DNA of 64,000 nt from Bacteroidota bacterium (lineage in GTDB: Bacteria; Bacteroidota; Bacteroidia; Bacteroidales; Paludibacteraceae): positions 1 through 64,000 of the forward strand of contig JAEWUM010000056.1 of assembly GCA_023459355.1 (NCBI GenBank). The letters run 5' to 3'. A program made the translations under genes and the position numbers. This document shows positions 52,794 through 60,989 of the stretch, piece by piece. Position 1 is the first letter of the stretch; each line of letters begins with the position of its first letter. The notes below the pieces were generated by a model. The model did no database searches and was not told the origin of the DNA. It saw only the letters and a list, made by a program, of their open reading frames with translations.

Positions 52794-53201
52794 GCTGCTT
52801 AAATGGATTTAAGGGGATAATATTGCTTAAATTTATTGATGATTATGTTGAAATTGTTTGTTTCGAAATCTTGCGCAAGTTAGAAATCATTTCGGTTAAA
52901 AAAAATTTTCCTTCTATTTTATGCTATATTTTTTTGATAAATTAACCAATATATATATGTGTTAGCGAAAATAAATAATTAATTACAATAATTAAATATT
53001 TTGACTATTGAATTATGTGTTAAAATGGCAATAATAAGCTGATAAATAGATGTTAAGTGAAATATATGAAATTAAAATATGTGTATAATGTATAATGAAA
53101 CTTAATGAAATGTAGTGTTGTGATGTATATTAGAAAAAGAAATTTTACTTTCGTGCGACAATATGATATCAATTCAAATAAAAAACACCGCATTGGATGC
53201 C
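52794..53201. promoter_or_regulatory. divergent intergenic region between the two arms of the locus
   Basis: This 408-bp, very AT-rich region separates SusC (minus) from the metallophosphatase gene (plus), so it must hold both promoters. The palindromes TTTCGAAA (52861-52868) and CTTGCGCAAG (52870-52879) lie together. They overlap a weak minus-strand box TAACTTGC (52875-52882). A weak plus-strand box TACTTTCG is at 53146-53153. I see no small gene or RNA in the remainder. Confidence 0.45.
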
Positions 53202-55118
53202 ATGAAAAAGTTAAGAACTGTTTTTTCTGCTGTTGTTTTATTTGTAATTCAATGGAGCCTGACTGCTCAAACGAACTATCCGTTTGAGTTTGCCCTGATT
53301 ACAGATATCCACATCAGTCAAACAGAAACCAGTGTTGATGATTTACAAAAGACTGTTTCTGCTATAAATAACACGCCTGAAGTGCAATTTGTTTTTGTTT
53401 CGGGTGATTTAACGGAAGGTGGTGATAGGAAATCAATCGCAAAGGCAAAGGAGTTATTGGATGAACTACGGGTGCCTTATTTTGCTGTTCCCGGAAATCA
53501 TGAAACCAAATGGAGTGAATCGGGCGTAATGGATTTCAGCCGGATTTTCGGAGGGGATCGCTTCAGGTACGATTACGGTGACTTTGTGTTCCTGGGTTTC
53601 AATAGCGGACCAATCATCCGCATGATGGATGGTCATGTGGGAATGCAGGATATTATCTGGTTGGAAAATGAACTGAATGCTATTGATAAGGATAAACACA
53701 TTGTTGTTGTCACGCATTATCCTTTACAACATGGTGATGTGGATAATTGGTACGAAGTGACCGACCTGTTGCGTAAGTATAATGTGAAAGCAGTGCTTGG
53801 CGGTCATTATCATCAGAATAAACTGACAGATTATGATGGTATCCCGGCATTTATCAACCGGTCGAATCTCAGAGGTAAACAAGATGCGGGTGGTTTTTCG
53901 ATTTATAGAATAACACAGGACTCTATCCTGGTTAGTGAACAGATTATAGGTAAACCTGCCCGAAAGTGGGGTGGTTATGCGCTGAACTATCCTTATTATA
54001 AGGCTGAAAATACAGGCTTATTCAGACCCGATTTTTCAATAAATAAGCAGTTTCCGGCTGTTTCTGCTTGGTGGATGGTAAAGAACAATGCGGCCATATA
54101 CGCTTCTCCTGTTGTTTATGATAATAAGGTATATGTGGGAGATGACCTCGGGGCTCTTTCCTGTTATAATCTGTCGAAAGGTGAACTGCTGTGGAAATTC
54201 AACGCGAAAAGCCGTATCCTGGGTACTCCGGCTGTTGCCAATAAGGTGGCTGTGTTCGGGTCAACGGATCATTATATATATGGTGTCGATGCGCGTACCG
54301 GAGTGTTGAAGTGGACTGTAAAAGCCGGTGCGGCAGTTATCGGAGCAGTCACCATAGCGCGTAACCGTGCTTATATAGGTAGTAGCGATAGTGTGTTTCG
54401 TTGTATCGAGATTAAGAAAGGAAAGGTGATCTGGCAATACAAAGGGATTGAAGGTTACGTGGAAACGCGTCCCCTGATATATGACAATAAAGTGATATTT
54501 GGTGCATGGGATAGTTATCTGTATGCCCTGAATAAAAGAAACGGAAAACTTGCCTGGAAATGGAACAATGGTAATGAACGGATGCATTTTTCTCCTGCAG
54601 CGGTGTGGCCGGTGGGTGCAGATGGTAAGGTGTTCTTCTCGGCGCCGGATCGGGTGTTGACAGCTTTGCATGTCAAAAACGGATCTGTTGCCTGGCGTAC
54701 CAAAGAATCCATGGTGAGGGAAACCATCGGCTTGTCGGCCGACAAGAAAAGAATTTTCAGTAAAACGATGCAGGACAGTGTGGTGTGTTATGATGCAACA
54801 TCATCCTCCCCCCAAAAGATTTGGTCGGTTGATGTTGGCTATGGTTACGATCATGCACCGAGTATGCTCGTGGAAAAAGATAAAATTGTGTACGGAAGCA
54901 CTAAAAACGGACTTATCTTTGCACTCGATTCGTTTACGGGAAATGTATTGTGGAAACACAAGGCTGGAAATTCCCTGATAAATACTGTTTTGCCAATTGG
55001 CGATGAAAAGTGTGTGTTTACGAGTGCGGAAGGTATTGTGGGAGTGTTGAGAACGGAAAATGGAAAGTGGAAAGCGGAAAAAGTAGGGGCGCAACGCTTG
55101 CGCCCGAATAACGAATAA
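53202..55118 (+). CDS. secreted calcineurin-type phosphoesterase fused to a PQQ-like propeller
   Basis: This 638-residue protein begins with a signal peptide (MKKLRTVFSAVVLFVIQWSLTAQ, giving the start at 53202). A metallophosphatase domain (about 25-270) has intact metal motifs: DIHISQ, GDLTEGGD, GNHET, THYPLQHGD and GGHYHQN. The C-terminal half is a PQQ-like propeller (blades VYVGDDLGALSCYNLSKGELLWKF, AYIGSSDSVFRCIEIKKGKVIWQY). The last 18 or so residues (GKWKAEKVGAQRLRPNNE) are encoded by repeat DNA. It starts the plus arm and is followed after 22 bp by the GT2 gene. A phosphate-releasing role on wall polymers is possible; the substrate is unknown. Confidence 0.87.
   Translation: MKKLRTVFSAVVLFVIQWSLTAQTNYPFEFALITDIHISQTETSVDDLQKTVSAINNTPEVQFVFVSGDLTEGGDRKSIAKAKELLDELRVPYFAVPGNHETKWSESGVMDFSRIFGGDRFRYDYGDFVFLGFNSGPIIRMMDGHVGMQDIIWLENELNAIDKDKHIVVVTHYPLQHGDVDNWYEVTDLLRKYNVKAVLGGHYHQNKLTDYDGIPAFINRSNLRGKQDAGGFSIYRITQDSILVSEQIIGKPARKWGGYALNYPYYKAENTGLFRPDFSINKQFPAVSAWWMVKNNAAIYASPVVYDNKVYVGDDLGALSCYNLSKGELLWKFNAKSRILGTPAVANKVAVFGSTDHYIYGVDARTGVLKWTVKAGAAVIGAVTIARNRAYIGSSDSVFRCIEIKKGKVIWQYKGIEGYVETRPLIYDNKVIFGAWDSYLYALNKRNGKLAWKWNNGNERMHFSPAAVWPVGADGKVFFSAPDRVLTALHVKNGSVAWRTKESMVRETIGLSADKKRIFSKTMQDSVVCYDATSSSPQKIWSVDVGYGYDHAPSMLVEKDKIVYGSTKNGLIFALDSFTGNVLWKHKAGNSLINTVLPIGDEKCVFTSAEGIVGVLRTENGKWKAEKVGAQRLRPNNE
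55060..55115. repeat. repeat cluster at the end of the metallophosphatase gene
   Basis: GGAAAATGGAAAGTGGAAAG units are followed by an inverted repeat GGGCGCAA-CGC-TTGCGCCC (55087-55105) and CGAATAACGAATAATG. All of this except the very end is translated as the C-terminus of the phosphoesterase. Confidence 0.65.
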
Positions 55119-55140
55119 TGAAATTATTAAAATCAATTAT

Positions 55141-56598
55141 ATGAAAATCAATTGCTTTATTCCATTTCAAGATGTTGTTCAGGCTGAAAAAACGATAACA
55201 TCATTGAAAAAATCAAATCTTGTTACGCATGTTTTTTTGCTTACAAAAGAAAAATTAACTGATAAGATTGCCGGTAGTACTTGCATCGAAGTGGATTCTT
55301 TTCGTTCGACAGCTCTGGTGAAAGCCATAGCGGAACATTCTGACGCAGATTATACGTTGATTTATATCAAGACGGATGAGCTGAACATGGGCTATTTTGC
55401 GCTGGAACGCATGGTGCAGATTGCTGAAAATGCAGGTGCAGGTATGGTGTATAGCGATCATTATCAGATGAAAGATGGCGTAAGAGCCAACAAGCCCGTG
55501 GTTACCTATCAAAAAGGAAGTCTGCGCGATGATTTTGATTTTGGGTCTGTGCTGTTATTCAAAACATCTGTGCTGAAAAAAGTGGTTTCAGAAATAACAA
55601 CCCATTATGAACATGCCGGACTATACGATTTACGTCTTCGCGTTTCTCAGTCTGCCGATTTGGTTCATATCAATGAGTATCTGTATACAGAAGTCGAAAA
55701 TGACAACCGCAAAAGCGGCGAGAAACAGTTCGATTATGTGGATCCGAAAAACAGGGCTGTGCAAATCGAAATGGAACAGGCTTGTACGGAACACCTGAAA
55801 CGAATTGGCGGCTATCTGAAGCCGGAATTTAAAAAGGTGGATTTCAATGTGCAGGCTTTTGATTTTGAGGCCTCGGTGATTATCCCGGTTCGCAACCGTG
55901 TGAGGACCATTGCTGATGCGATTCAATCGGTGCTGAGTCAGAAAACAAATTTTAAATTCAACCTGATTATTGTGGATAACTATTCTACTGATGGAACTAC
56001 AGAGCTGATTCAGAATTTTTCTTCCGATAAAAGGTTAATTCACGTTATTCCCGAACAGCAGGACCTTGGTATCGGTGGGTGCTGGAATGTGGGTGTTGCG
56101 CATGAAGCCTGTGGAAAATTTGCGATACAATTGGATAGTGACGATGTGTATTCTGACGAAAATACAGTTCAGAAAATTGTAGATGCTTTCTACGAACAAA
56201 ACTGTGTGATGGTGGTAGGTACGTATATGCTGACTGACTTCAATAAAGAACCCATTCCTCCGGGAATCATCGATCACAAGGAATGGACGCCTGATAACGG
56301 AAGAAACAATGCCCTGCGTATCAATGGACTGGGGGCTCCACGCGCCTTCTTCACGCCGATGTTGCGCGAAATCAGGGTGCCAAATACCAGTTATGGTGAG
56401 GACTATGCGCTTGGACTGGCTTTCTCCCGCGAATATCAGATCGGTCGTATTTATGATGTGTTGTATCTCTGTCGCCGCTGGGAAGATAATTCGGATGCTT
56501 CGCTTGATGTGGTGAAAATGAACGGACATAACACTTACAAAGACCGCATCAGAACGTGGGAACTGCAGGCGCGCATTGCGTTGAATGAAAAAAAATAA
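55141..56598 (+). CDS. GT2 family glycosyltransferase
   Basis: The 485-residue protein has no signal peptide. Residues 1-180 resemble a degenerate GT-A-like half (INCFIPFQDVVQAEKTITSL, GAGMVYSDHYQMKDG). Residues about 230-440 form a complete GT2 catalytic domain: SVIIPVRNRVRTIADAIQSV, VDNYSTDGT, a DxD-type LDSDDVYSDE, and ALGLAFSREYQIGRIYDVLY. It probably transfers a nucleotide-activated sugar in the cytosol; donor and acceptor are unknown. It lies between the phosphoesterase and a DUF4922 gene on the same strand, a neighbourhood I recall from other Bacteroidales. Confidence 0.85.
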   Translation: MKINCFIPFQDVVQAEKTITSLKKSNLVTHVFLLTKEKLTDKIAGSTCIEVDSFRSTALVKAIAEHSDADYTLIYIKTDELNMGYFALERMVQIAENAGAGMVYSDHYQMKDGVRANKPVVTYQKGSLRDDFDFGSVLLFKTSVLKKVVSEITTHYEHAGLYDLRLRVSQSADLVHINEYLYTEVENDNRKSGEKQFDYVDPKNRAVQIEMEQACTEHLKRIGGYLKPEFKKVDFNVQAFDFEASVIIPVRNRVRTIADAIQSVLSQKTNFKFNLIIVDNYSTDGTTELIQNFSSDKRLIHVIPEQQDLGIGGCWNVGVAHEACGKFAIQLDSDDVYSDENTVQKIVDAFYEQNCVMVVGTYMLTDFNKEPIPPGIIDHKEWTPDNGRNNALRINGLGAPRAFFTPMLREIRVPNTSYGEDYALGLAFSREYQIGRIYDVLYLCRRWEDNSDASLDVVKMNGHNTYKDRIRTWELQARIALNEKK

Positions 56599-56619
56599 TG
56601 TAGAATGATGAAAAAAAAT

Positions 56620-56647
56620 GTAGAGACACACGGCCGTGCGTCTCTAC
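56620..56647. repeat. 28-bp palindrome (GTAGAGAC family), copy 2
   Basis: GTAGAGACACACGG and CCGTGCGTCTCTAC pair with one mismatch. It lies between the GT2 and DUF4922 genes. Because it is a repeat, the ATGs at 56605 and 56608 upstream of it are unlikely starts for the DUF4922 gene. Confidence 0.75.
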
Positions 56648-56670
56648 AGCAGAATGTTGACAATATTAAT

Positions 56671-57588
56671 ATGATAAAAACATTTTTTCAGGAACAACTG
56701 GTCGAATGGCCTCTCGCGAGGCAAAACTACGAGGCGCTGAACAAGGTCCGGGTTAAGGATTTTGACCTGAGTGGCACTGTTGTACGTGTCCAGTTTAATC
56801 CGGAACGCATGCGTTCAAGTGCAGCAAAGGTGGATGCCAAATCGATTCAGGAAAGGAAATGCTTTCTTTGTCCGGCTAACTTACCACCGGAACAACGGGG
56901 TATCCCTTTTGGGCGCAATTATCAGATTCTGGTGAATCCGTTTCCGATATTTCCGGTACACCTGACCATCCCTGATATGGATCATATTGATCAGTTGATT
57001 CTCGGGAGATTCGGAGATATGCTCGAACTGGCTAAAACCCTGAATGATTTTATTGTATTCTACAACGGACCAAAATGCGGGGCATCAGCGCCGGATCACA
57101 TTCATTTTCAGGCTGGAAATAAAGGTTTTCTGCCTCTGGAGAAAGAAGTGCTGTCAGCCAAAAGAGATTTGGTTGTCTCAACGGATGAGTTGTTGTGTTT
57201 TACCTTGCCGGATTATCATCGGAATGTAATCGTGATCGAGTCGGCAAACAAAAATGAAATTGAAAAACTATTTAACAGCATTTACGTTGCTCTCGAAATA
57301 AAAGACGGTGAAAAAGAACCGATGCTGAATATCGTGACCTGGTTTGAAAAGGACAAATGGATTGCCTGTATTTTCCCGAGAGAGGTGCATCGTCCGGCCT
57401 GTTTTTTTGCCGAAGGGGATGATAACATCCTGATCAGTCCGGCTTCCGTCGATTTAGGCGGAGTTTGCGTGCTGCCACTGGAAAAGGATTTTGAGAAAAT
57501 AACGGCTGACGATATTAGAACTGTTTTCAGTGAAATTTGTATCAGTACGGAAAAACTAAATGAAATTTTAAATAATATACAATATTAA
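56671..57588 (+). CDS. DUF4922 protein (HIT-like nucleotidyltransferase fold)
   Basis: The 305-residue protein resembles the DUF4922 family, related to HIT/GDP-sugar phosphorylase enzymes. It has a CFLCPANLPPEQRG zinc-type segment (near 65-80), the NPFPIFPVHLTIP strand (near 95-107) and a HIT-like triad region ASAPDHIHFQAGNKG. The start at 56671 (MIKTFFQEQLVEW) is chosen because the 22 residues before it are encoded by a palindromic repeat. A nucleotide-sugar phosphorylase or transferase activity is likely; the exact reaction is unknown. It follows the GT2 gene, and the pair may act on the same sugar nucleotide. Confidence 0.8.
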   Translation: MIKTFFQEQLVEWPLARQNYEALNKVRVKDFDLSGTVVRVQFNPERMRSSAAKVDAKSIQERKCFLCPANLPPEQRGIPFGRNYQILVNPFPIFPVHLTIPDMDHIDQLILGRFGDMLELAKTLNDFIVFYNGPKCGASAPDHIHFQAGNKGFLPLEKEVLSAKRDLVVSTDELLCFTLPDYHRNVIVIESANKNEIEKLFNSIYVALEIKDGEKEPMLNIVTWFEKDKWIACIFPREVHRPACFFAEGDDNILISPASVDLGGVCVLPLEKDFEKITADDIRTVFSEICISTEKLNEILNNIQY

Positions 57589-57750
57589 CCACAAAAGGCA
57601 CAAAAGGAAAACTAAGGAATCACAAAAGAGTTGTCAGAGTTTTAAATTGATGATGTTATTTATTCACGATTTGAATGATGATTTTTTTACTCTCATTTCC
57701 TGTTTATTCTTTTGTGATTCCTTAGTTTTCCTTTTGTGCCTTTTGTGGTT
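57587..57750. repeat. long perfect inverted repeat with 43-bp arms
   Basis: The arms 57587-57629 and 57708-57750 are exact reverse complements, starting AACCACAAAAGGCACAAAAG. The 78-bp loop is AT-rich. The repeat lies between two plus-strand genes, beginning at the stop codon of the DUF4922 gene and ending 15 bp before the permease start. Perfect arms of this length point to recent origin or conversion. Confidence 0.9.
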
Positions 57751-57765
57751 TTAATAAAACATAGT

Positions 57766-59640
57766 ATGCAAAAGAAAACATCACCCTGGAGTTGGATTCC
57801 GTCTTTGTACTTAGCACAAGGACTTCCCTATGTGGCCGTAATGACCATCTCGGTTATCATGTACAAACGCATGGGTATTTCGAATACAGATATCGCACTT
57901 TATACAAGCTGGCTCTATTTACCCTGGGTTATTAAGCCTCTTTGGAGTCCGTTTGTGGATTTGCTGAAAACGAAACGCTGGTGGATAGTTACCATGCAGT
58001 TGTTTATTGGCGCCGGGTTTGCCGGAATTGCGTTTATGATTCCTGTGCCATTTTTCTTCCAGGCTACGCTTGCGTTTTTTTGGTTGCTGGCATTTAGCTC
58101 AGCCACCCACGACATTGCTGCTGATGGTTTTTATATGCTGGCCCTTGATTCGAATAACCAGGCTAAGTTCGTCGGTATTCGCAGTACCTTCTATCGCATC
58201 GCAACCATCATGGGGCAAGGGGTTCTCATTATTCTGGCAGGATTCCTGGAAACTGCAACGGGTATGGAGCCGCTGAAATTCAAGGTAGATGCAATGCCTG
58301 ATTATGCTCAAACGTCCATGATTATTGAACCTGCAAAAGATGTGCAGTCACTGGAAGGTGAGTTGCGTTTTGTAACCGGCAATCAAACCGTTCAAATTGG
58401 TGTGTCGGGATTAAATAAAGATAGCTTGCAGGTATTTCTATCTGCCGTTGAGGCACTGAACCGTCAGAATGGTTTTGTTGAAGTTGAGCAGGCAGCAGCA
58501 AATCAGCAAACAGGGAAAAAAGAAAGCTGGTGGACAAATTATGTTTCACAGCCTTTAGGTAACTGGATTAAAAATAGTTTTGGAGAAAAAAGGGAAGAAG
58601 TCGAGGAGTTGGCTCTTGCCGGTAATGTGGGTATTACATCGGTTTGGTTATCAAAATCTCCGGAGCCGGGTGAACAAATTATTTTAAATACCAGCCTGAG
58701 CAATGGAGATAAGAGTATTTCGCTCATCAGAGGAGAACGTCTGGTGTTCGACGAAACGAACTGGAGTAAACCGGCGTATCTCGTTTTTCAACTTGATCCG
58801 AAACTGACTACTGCAACTTCTTCTGAGTTTAAAGGTTTGTCGGGTAATATCGCTTTAGCCTGGTCGGTGACATTCTTCTTATTGGCCGGCTTGTTTATAC
58901 TCTTCAGCTTCTATCACAGGGTTTTCCTGCCGAAGCCGAATTCGGATAGTGCGGCTGTTCACGTTACAGCGGGGACTATACTGAAGGATTTTGCACAGAC
59001 TTTCGTTTCGTTTTTCAGGAAACCGGGAGTAGGGAAGGCTATTTTCTTTATGCTGACTTTCCGTTTTTCAGAAGCCCAGGCACTGAAGTTAATCAGTCCG
59101 TTTCTGCTCGATTCGCGGGAAACTGGTGGCTTGGGACTCACAACCGGAGAAGTTGGACTGGTGTATGGAACTATAGGTATCATTGCACTTACGTTGGGTG
59201 GCATCATCGGTGGACTGGTGGCTGCAAAAGGTGGTTTGAAAAAATGGCTGTGGCCCATGACGCTTAGCATGTTGCTGACAATCGCAACATTCGTGTATCT
59301 GAGTTTTTCTCAAACTGAAAGTTTACTTGTCATCAATATCTGCATTTTTATTGAGCAGTTTGGATATGGTTTTGGATTTACGGCCTATATGCTTTATCTG
59401 ATTTATTTCTCCGAGGGAGAACTGAAAACAGCGCACTATGCTATTTGTACCGGATTTATGGCGCTGGGCATGATGCTTCCGGGTATGTTTGCTGGTTGGC
59501 TGCAGGAGTTGCTGGGTTACAATCATTTCTTTATCTGGGTTATGATTTGTTGTATCGTTCCGGTTATTGCCGTGATGATGCTGAAAATTGATCCGGAATA
59601 TGGAAAGGCGAAGAGGAACTTGAAAACGGAAAGCGAATAA
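57766..59640 (+). CDS. AmpG-like MFS permease with a large periplasmic insert
   Basis: The 624-residue protein resembles AmpG-type muropeptide permeases (IPSLYLAQGLPYVAVMTIS; YLPWVIKPLWSPFVDLLKTK; SSATHDIAADGFYMLAL). Five membrane segments come before residue 166 and about seven after residue 360. Residues about 167-360 are a hydrophilic insert between TM5 and TM6, facing the periplasm if the N-terminus is inside. Ordinary AmpG-like proteins lack it. The start at 57766 (MQKKTSPWSW) is chosen because the upstream extension lies in an inverted repeat. The last codons (KTESE) come from CGGAAAGCGAATAACG repeat DNA. Import of MurNAc or anhydro-muropeptide fragments is likely from family and context. 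Confidence 0.85.
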   Translation: MQKKTSPWSWIPSLYLAQGLPYVAVMTISVIMYKRMGISNTDIALYTSWLYLPWVIKPLWSPFVDLLKTKRWWIVTMQLFIGAGFAGIAFMIPVPFFFQATLAFFWLLAFSSATHDIAADGFYMLALDSNNQAKFVGIRSTFYRIATIMGQGVLIILAGFLETATGMEPLKFKVDAMPDYAQTSMIIEPAKDVQSLEGELRFVTGNQTVQIGVSGLNKDSLQVFLSAVEALNRQNGFVEVEQAAANQQTGKKESWWTNYVSQPLGNWIKNSFGEKREEVEELALAGNVGITSVWLSKSPEPGEQIILNTSLSNGDKSISLIRGERLVFDETNWSKPAYLVFQLDPKLTTATSSEFKGLSGNIALAWSVTFFLLAGLFILFSFYHRVFLPKPNSDSAAVHVTAGTILKDFAQTFVSFFRKPGVGKAIFFMLTFRFSEAQALKLISPFLLDSRETGGLGLTTGEVGLVYGTIGIIALTLGGIIGGLVAAKGGLKKWLWPMTLSMLLTIATFVYLSFSQTESLLVINICIFIEQFGYGFGFTAYMLYLIYFSEGELKTAHYAICTGFMALGMMLPGMFAGWLQELLGYNHFFIWVMICCIVPVIAVMMLKIDPEYGKAKRNLKTESE

Positions 59641-59690
59641 CGAATAGCGGAAAACGGAGATCGGAAAACAGAATAACAACCCATACAGAG
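59622..59690. repeat. CGGAAA/CGAATA direct-repeat tract at the end of the permease gene
   Basis: The tract reads GAAAACGGAAAGCGAATAAC and continues GAATAGCGGAAAACGGAGATCGGAAAACAG. It resembles the arms at 5213-5394 but has no opposing arm here. It supplies the permease stop codon. Confidence 0.6.
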
Positions 59691-59747
59691 CTGCCGTAGG
59701 TAGCGACATGGCTGGTGACCGTAGACTGTAAACTAAAATAAAAGTAT

Positions 59748-60989
59748 ATGAAATCATTTAAATTATCAGTCATATTACTGATTAGTTTGATAACCCTCAA
59801 TTTGAGCGGACAATCAATCAATATAAAAACCGGTATCGAAGTGCTGAAACAGCAAAATTTCAAAATACTGGAGGGAAAAAGGGTGGGACTCATTACCAAT
59901 CCGACGGGCGTTGATAATCAAATGAAATCGACTATTGATATTTTATTTGAAGCGTCCAATGTGAATTTGGTGGCTCTGTATGCTCCTGAACACGGAGTCA
60001 GGGGAGATGCGCATGCCGGCGACCATGTGGACGATGAAAAAGATGCAAAAACAGGGCTGCCGGTTTATTCTCTGCACGGAAGAACCCGCAAACCCGAGCC
60101 TGCCATGCTGAAAGATGTGGACGTGCTCGTTTACGATATTCAGGACATCGGTTGCCGTTCTTTTACTTACATCAGTACAATGGGACTGGCCATGGAGGCG
60201 GCAGCTGAGAATGATGTTGAGTTTGTGGTGCTCGACAGACCCAATCCCTTGGGCGGATTGAAAGTCGAAGGTGGTTTGGTGGATGATCAGTTTATCTCTT
60301 TTGTCAGCCAGTTCAAGATACCCTACATATATGGACTGACCTGCGGTGAACTTGCCTTGTTGCTGAATGGCGAAAATATGCTGAAAAAATCGTGTAAATT
60401 GAAGGTGGTTTCGATGAAAGGTTGGAAAAGAAAGATGATTTACGAGGAAACCGGATTGCAGTGGATTTCATCTTCTCCACATATTCCTCATCCTATTACG
60501 GCTCTTTTTTATCCGGTAAGCGGAATTTTGGGAGAATTGGGCTATATGTCGATCGGGGTAGGATATCCGCTTCCTTTTGAATTGTTTGCAGCTGAATGGA
60601 TTGATGCTGAGAAACTGGCGGAAAATATGAATAAACTGAATTTGCCGGGACTGAATTTCCGACCCATCTATTTCAAACCTTTTTATGCAACCGGACAGGG
60701 AAAACGGCTGAACGGCATCCAGGTACACATCATGGATTATGCTGCAGCGAGGCTTTCTGAAGTACAGTTTTATGTGATGCAGGAAATAGCAGCTTTATAT
60801 CCCGATCGTGCGGTGTTTGATTATGCTAATCCTCAGCGATTCAATATGTTTGATAAAGTCAGTGGGAGTGATTTTGTTCGCCTGACTTTCACCAAAACAA
60901 ACCGTTTCGAAGATATCAAAGATTTTTGGTATAAAGAAGTCGATAATTTCAGAAAAATATCAAAAAAATATTATTTGTATAAAAAATGA
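59748..60989 (+). CDS. namZ: exo-beta-N-acetylmuramidase NamZ (DUF1343, GH171)
   Basis: NamZ removes MurNAc from the non-reducing end of peptidoglycan glycans. The 413-residue protein has a signal peptide (to about residue 22), so it is periplasmic or exported. Family blocks are clear: GKRVGLITNPTGVD (43-56), LYAPEHGVRGDAHAG (78-91) with the conserved Glu81, VYDIQDIGCRSFTYIST, LDRPNPLGG, and GYPLPFELFAAEWIDA. The stop overlaps the next gene by 4 bp. It heads a three-gene coupled unit with the membrane acetyltransferase and the kinase. The family (DUF1343) assignment is firm; MurNAc specificity follows from characterised NamZ proteins. Confidence 0.92.
   Translation: MKSFKLSVILLISLITLNLSGQSINIKTGIEVLKQQNFKILEGKRVGLITNPTGVDNQMKSTIDILFEASNVNLVALYAPEHGVRGDAHAGDHVDDEKDAKTGLPVYSLHGRTRKPEPAMLKDVDVLVYDIQDIGCRSFTYISTMGLAMEAAAENDVEFVVLDRPNPLGGLKVEGGLVDDQFISFVSQFKIPYIYGLTCGELALLLNGENMLKKSCKLKVVSMKGWKRKMIYEETGLQWISSSPHIPHPITALFYPVSGILGELGYMSIGVGYPLPFELFAAEWIDAEKLAENMNKLNLPGLNFRPIYFKPFYATGQGKRLNGIQVHIMDYAAARLSEVQFYVMQEIAALYPDRAVFDYANPQRFNMFDKVSGSDFVRLTFTKTNRFEDIKDFWYKEVDNFRKISKKYYLYKK

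Noticed and set aside
56605..56670. N-terminal extension of the DUF4922 protein
   Set aside because: Most of it is encoded by a GTAGAGAC palindrome; the family-like sequence starts at MIKTFFQEQ.
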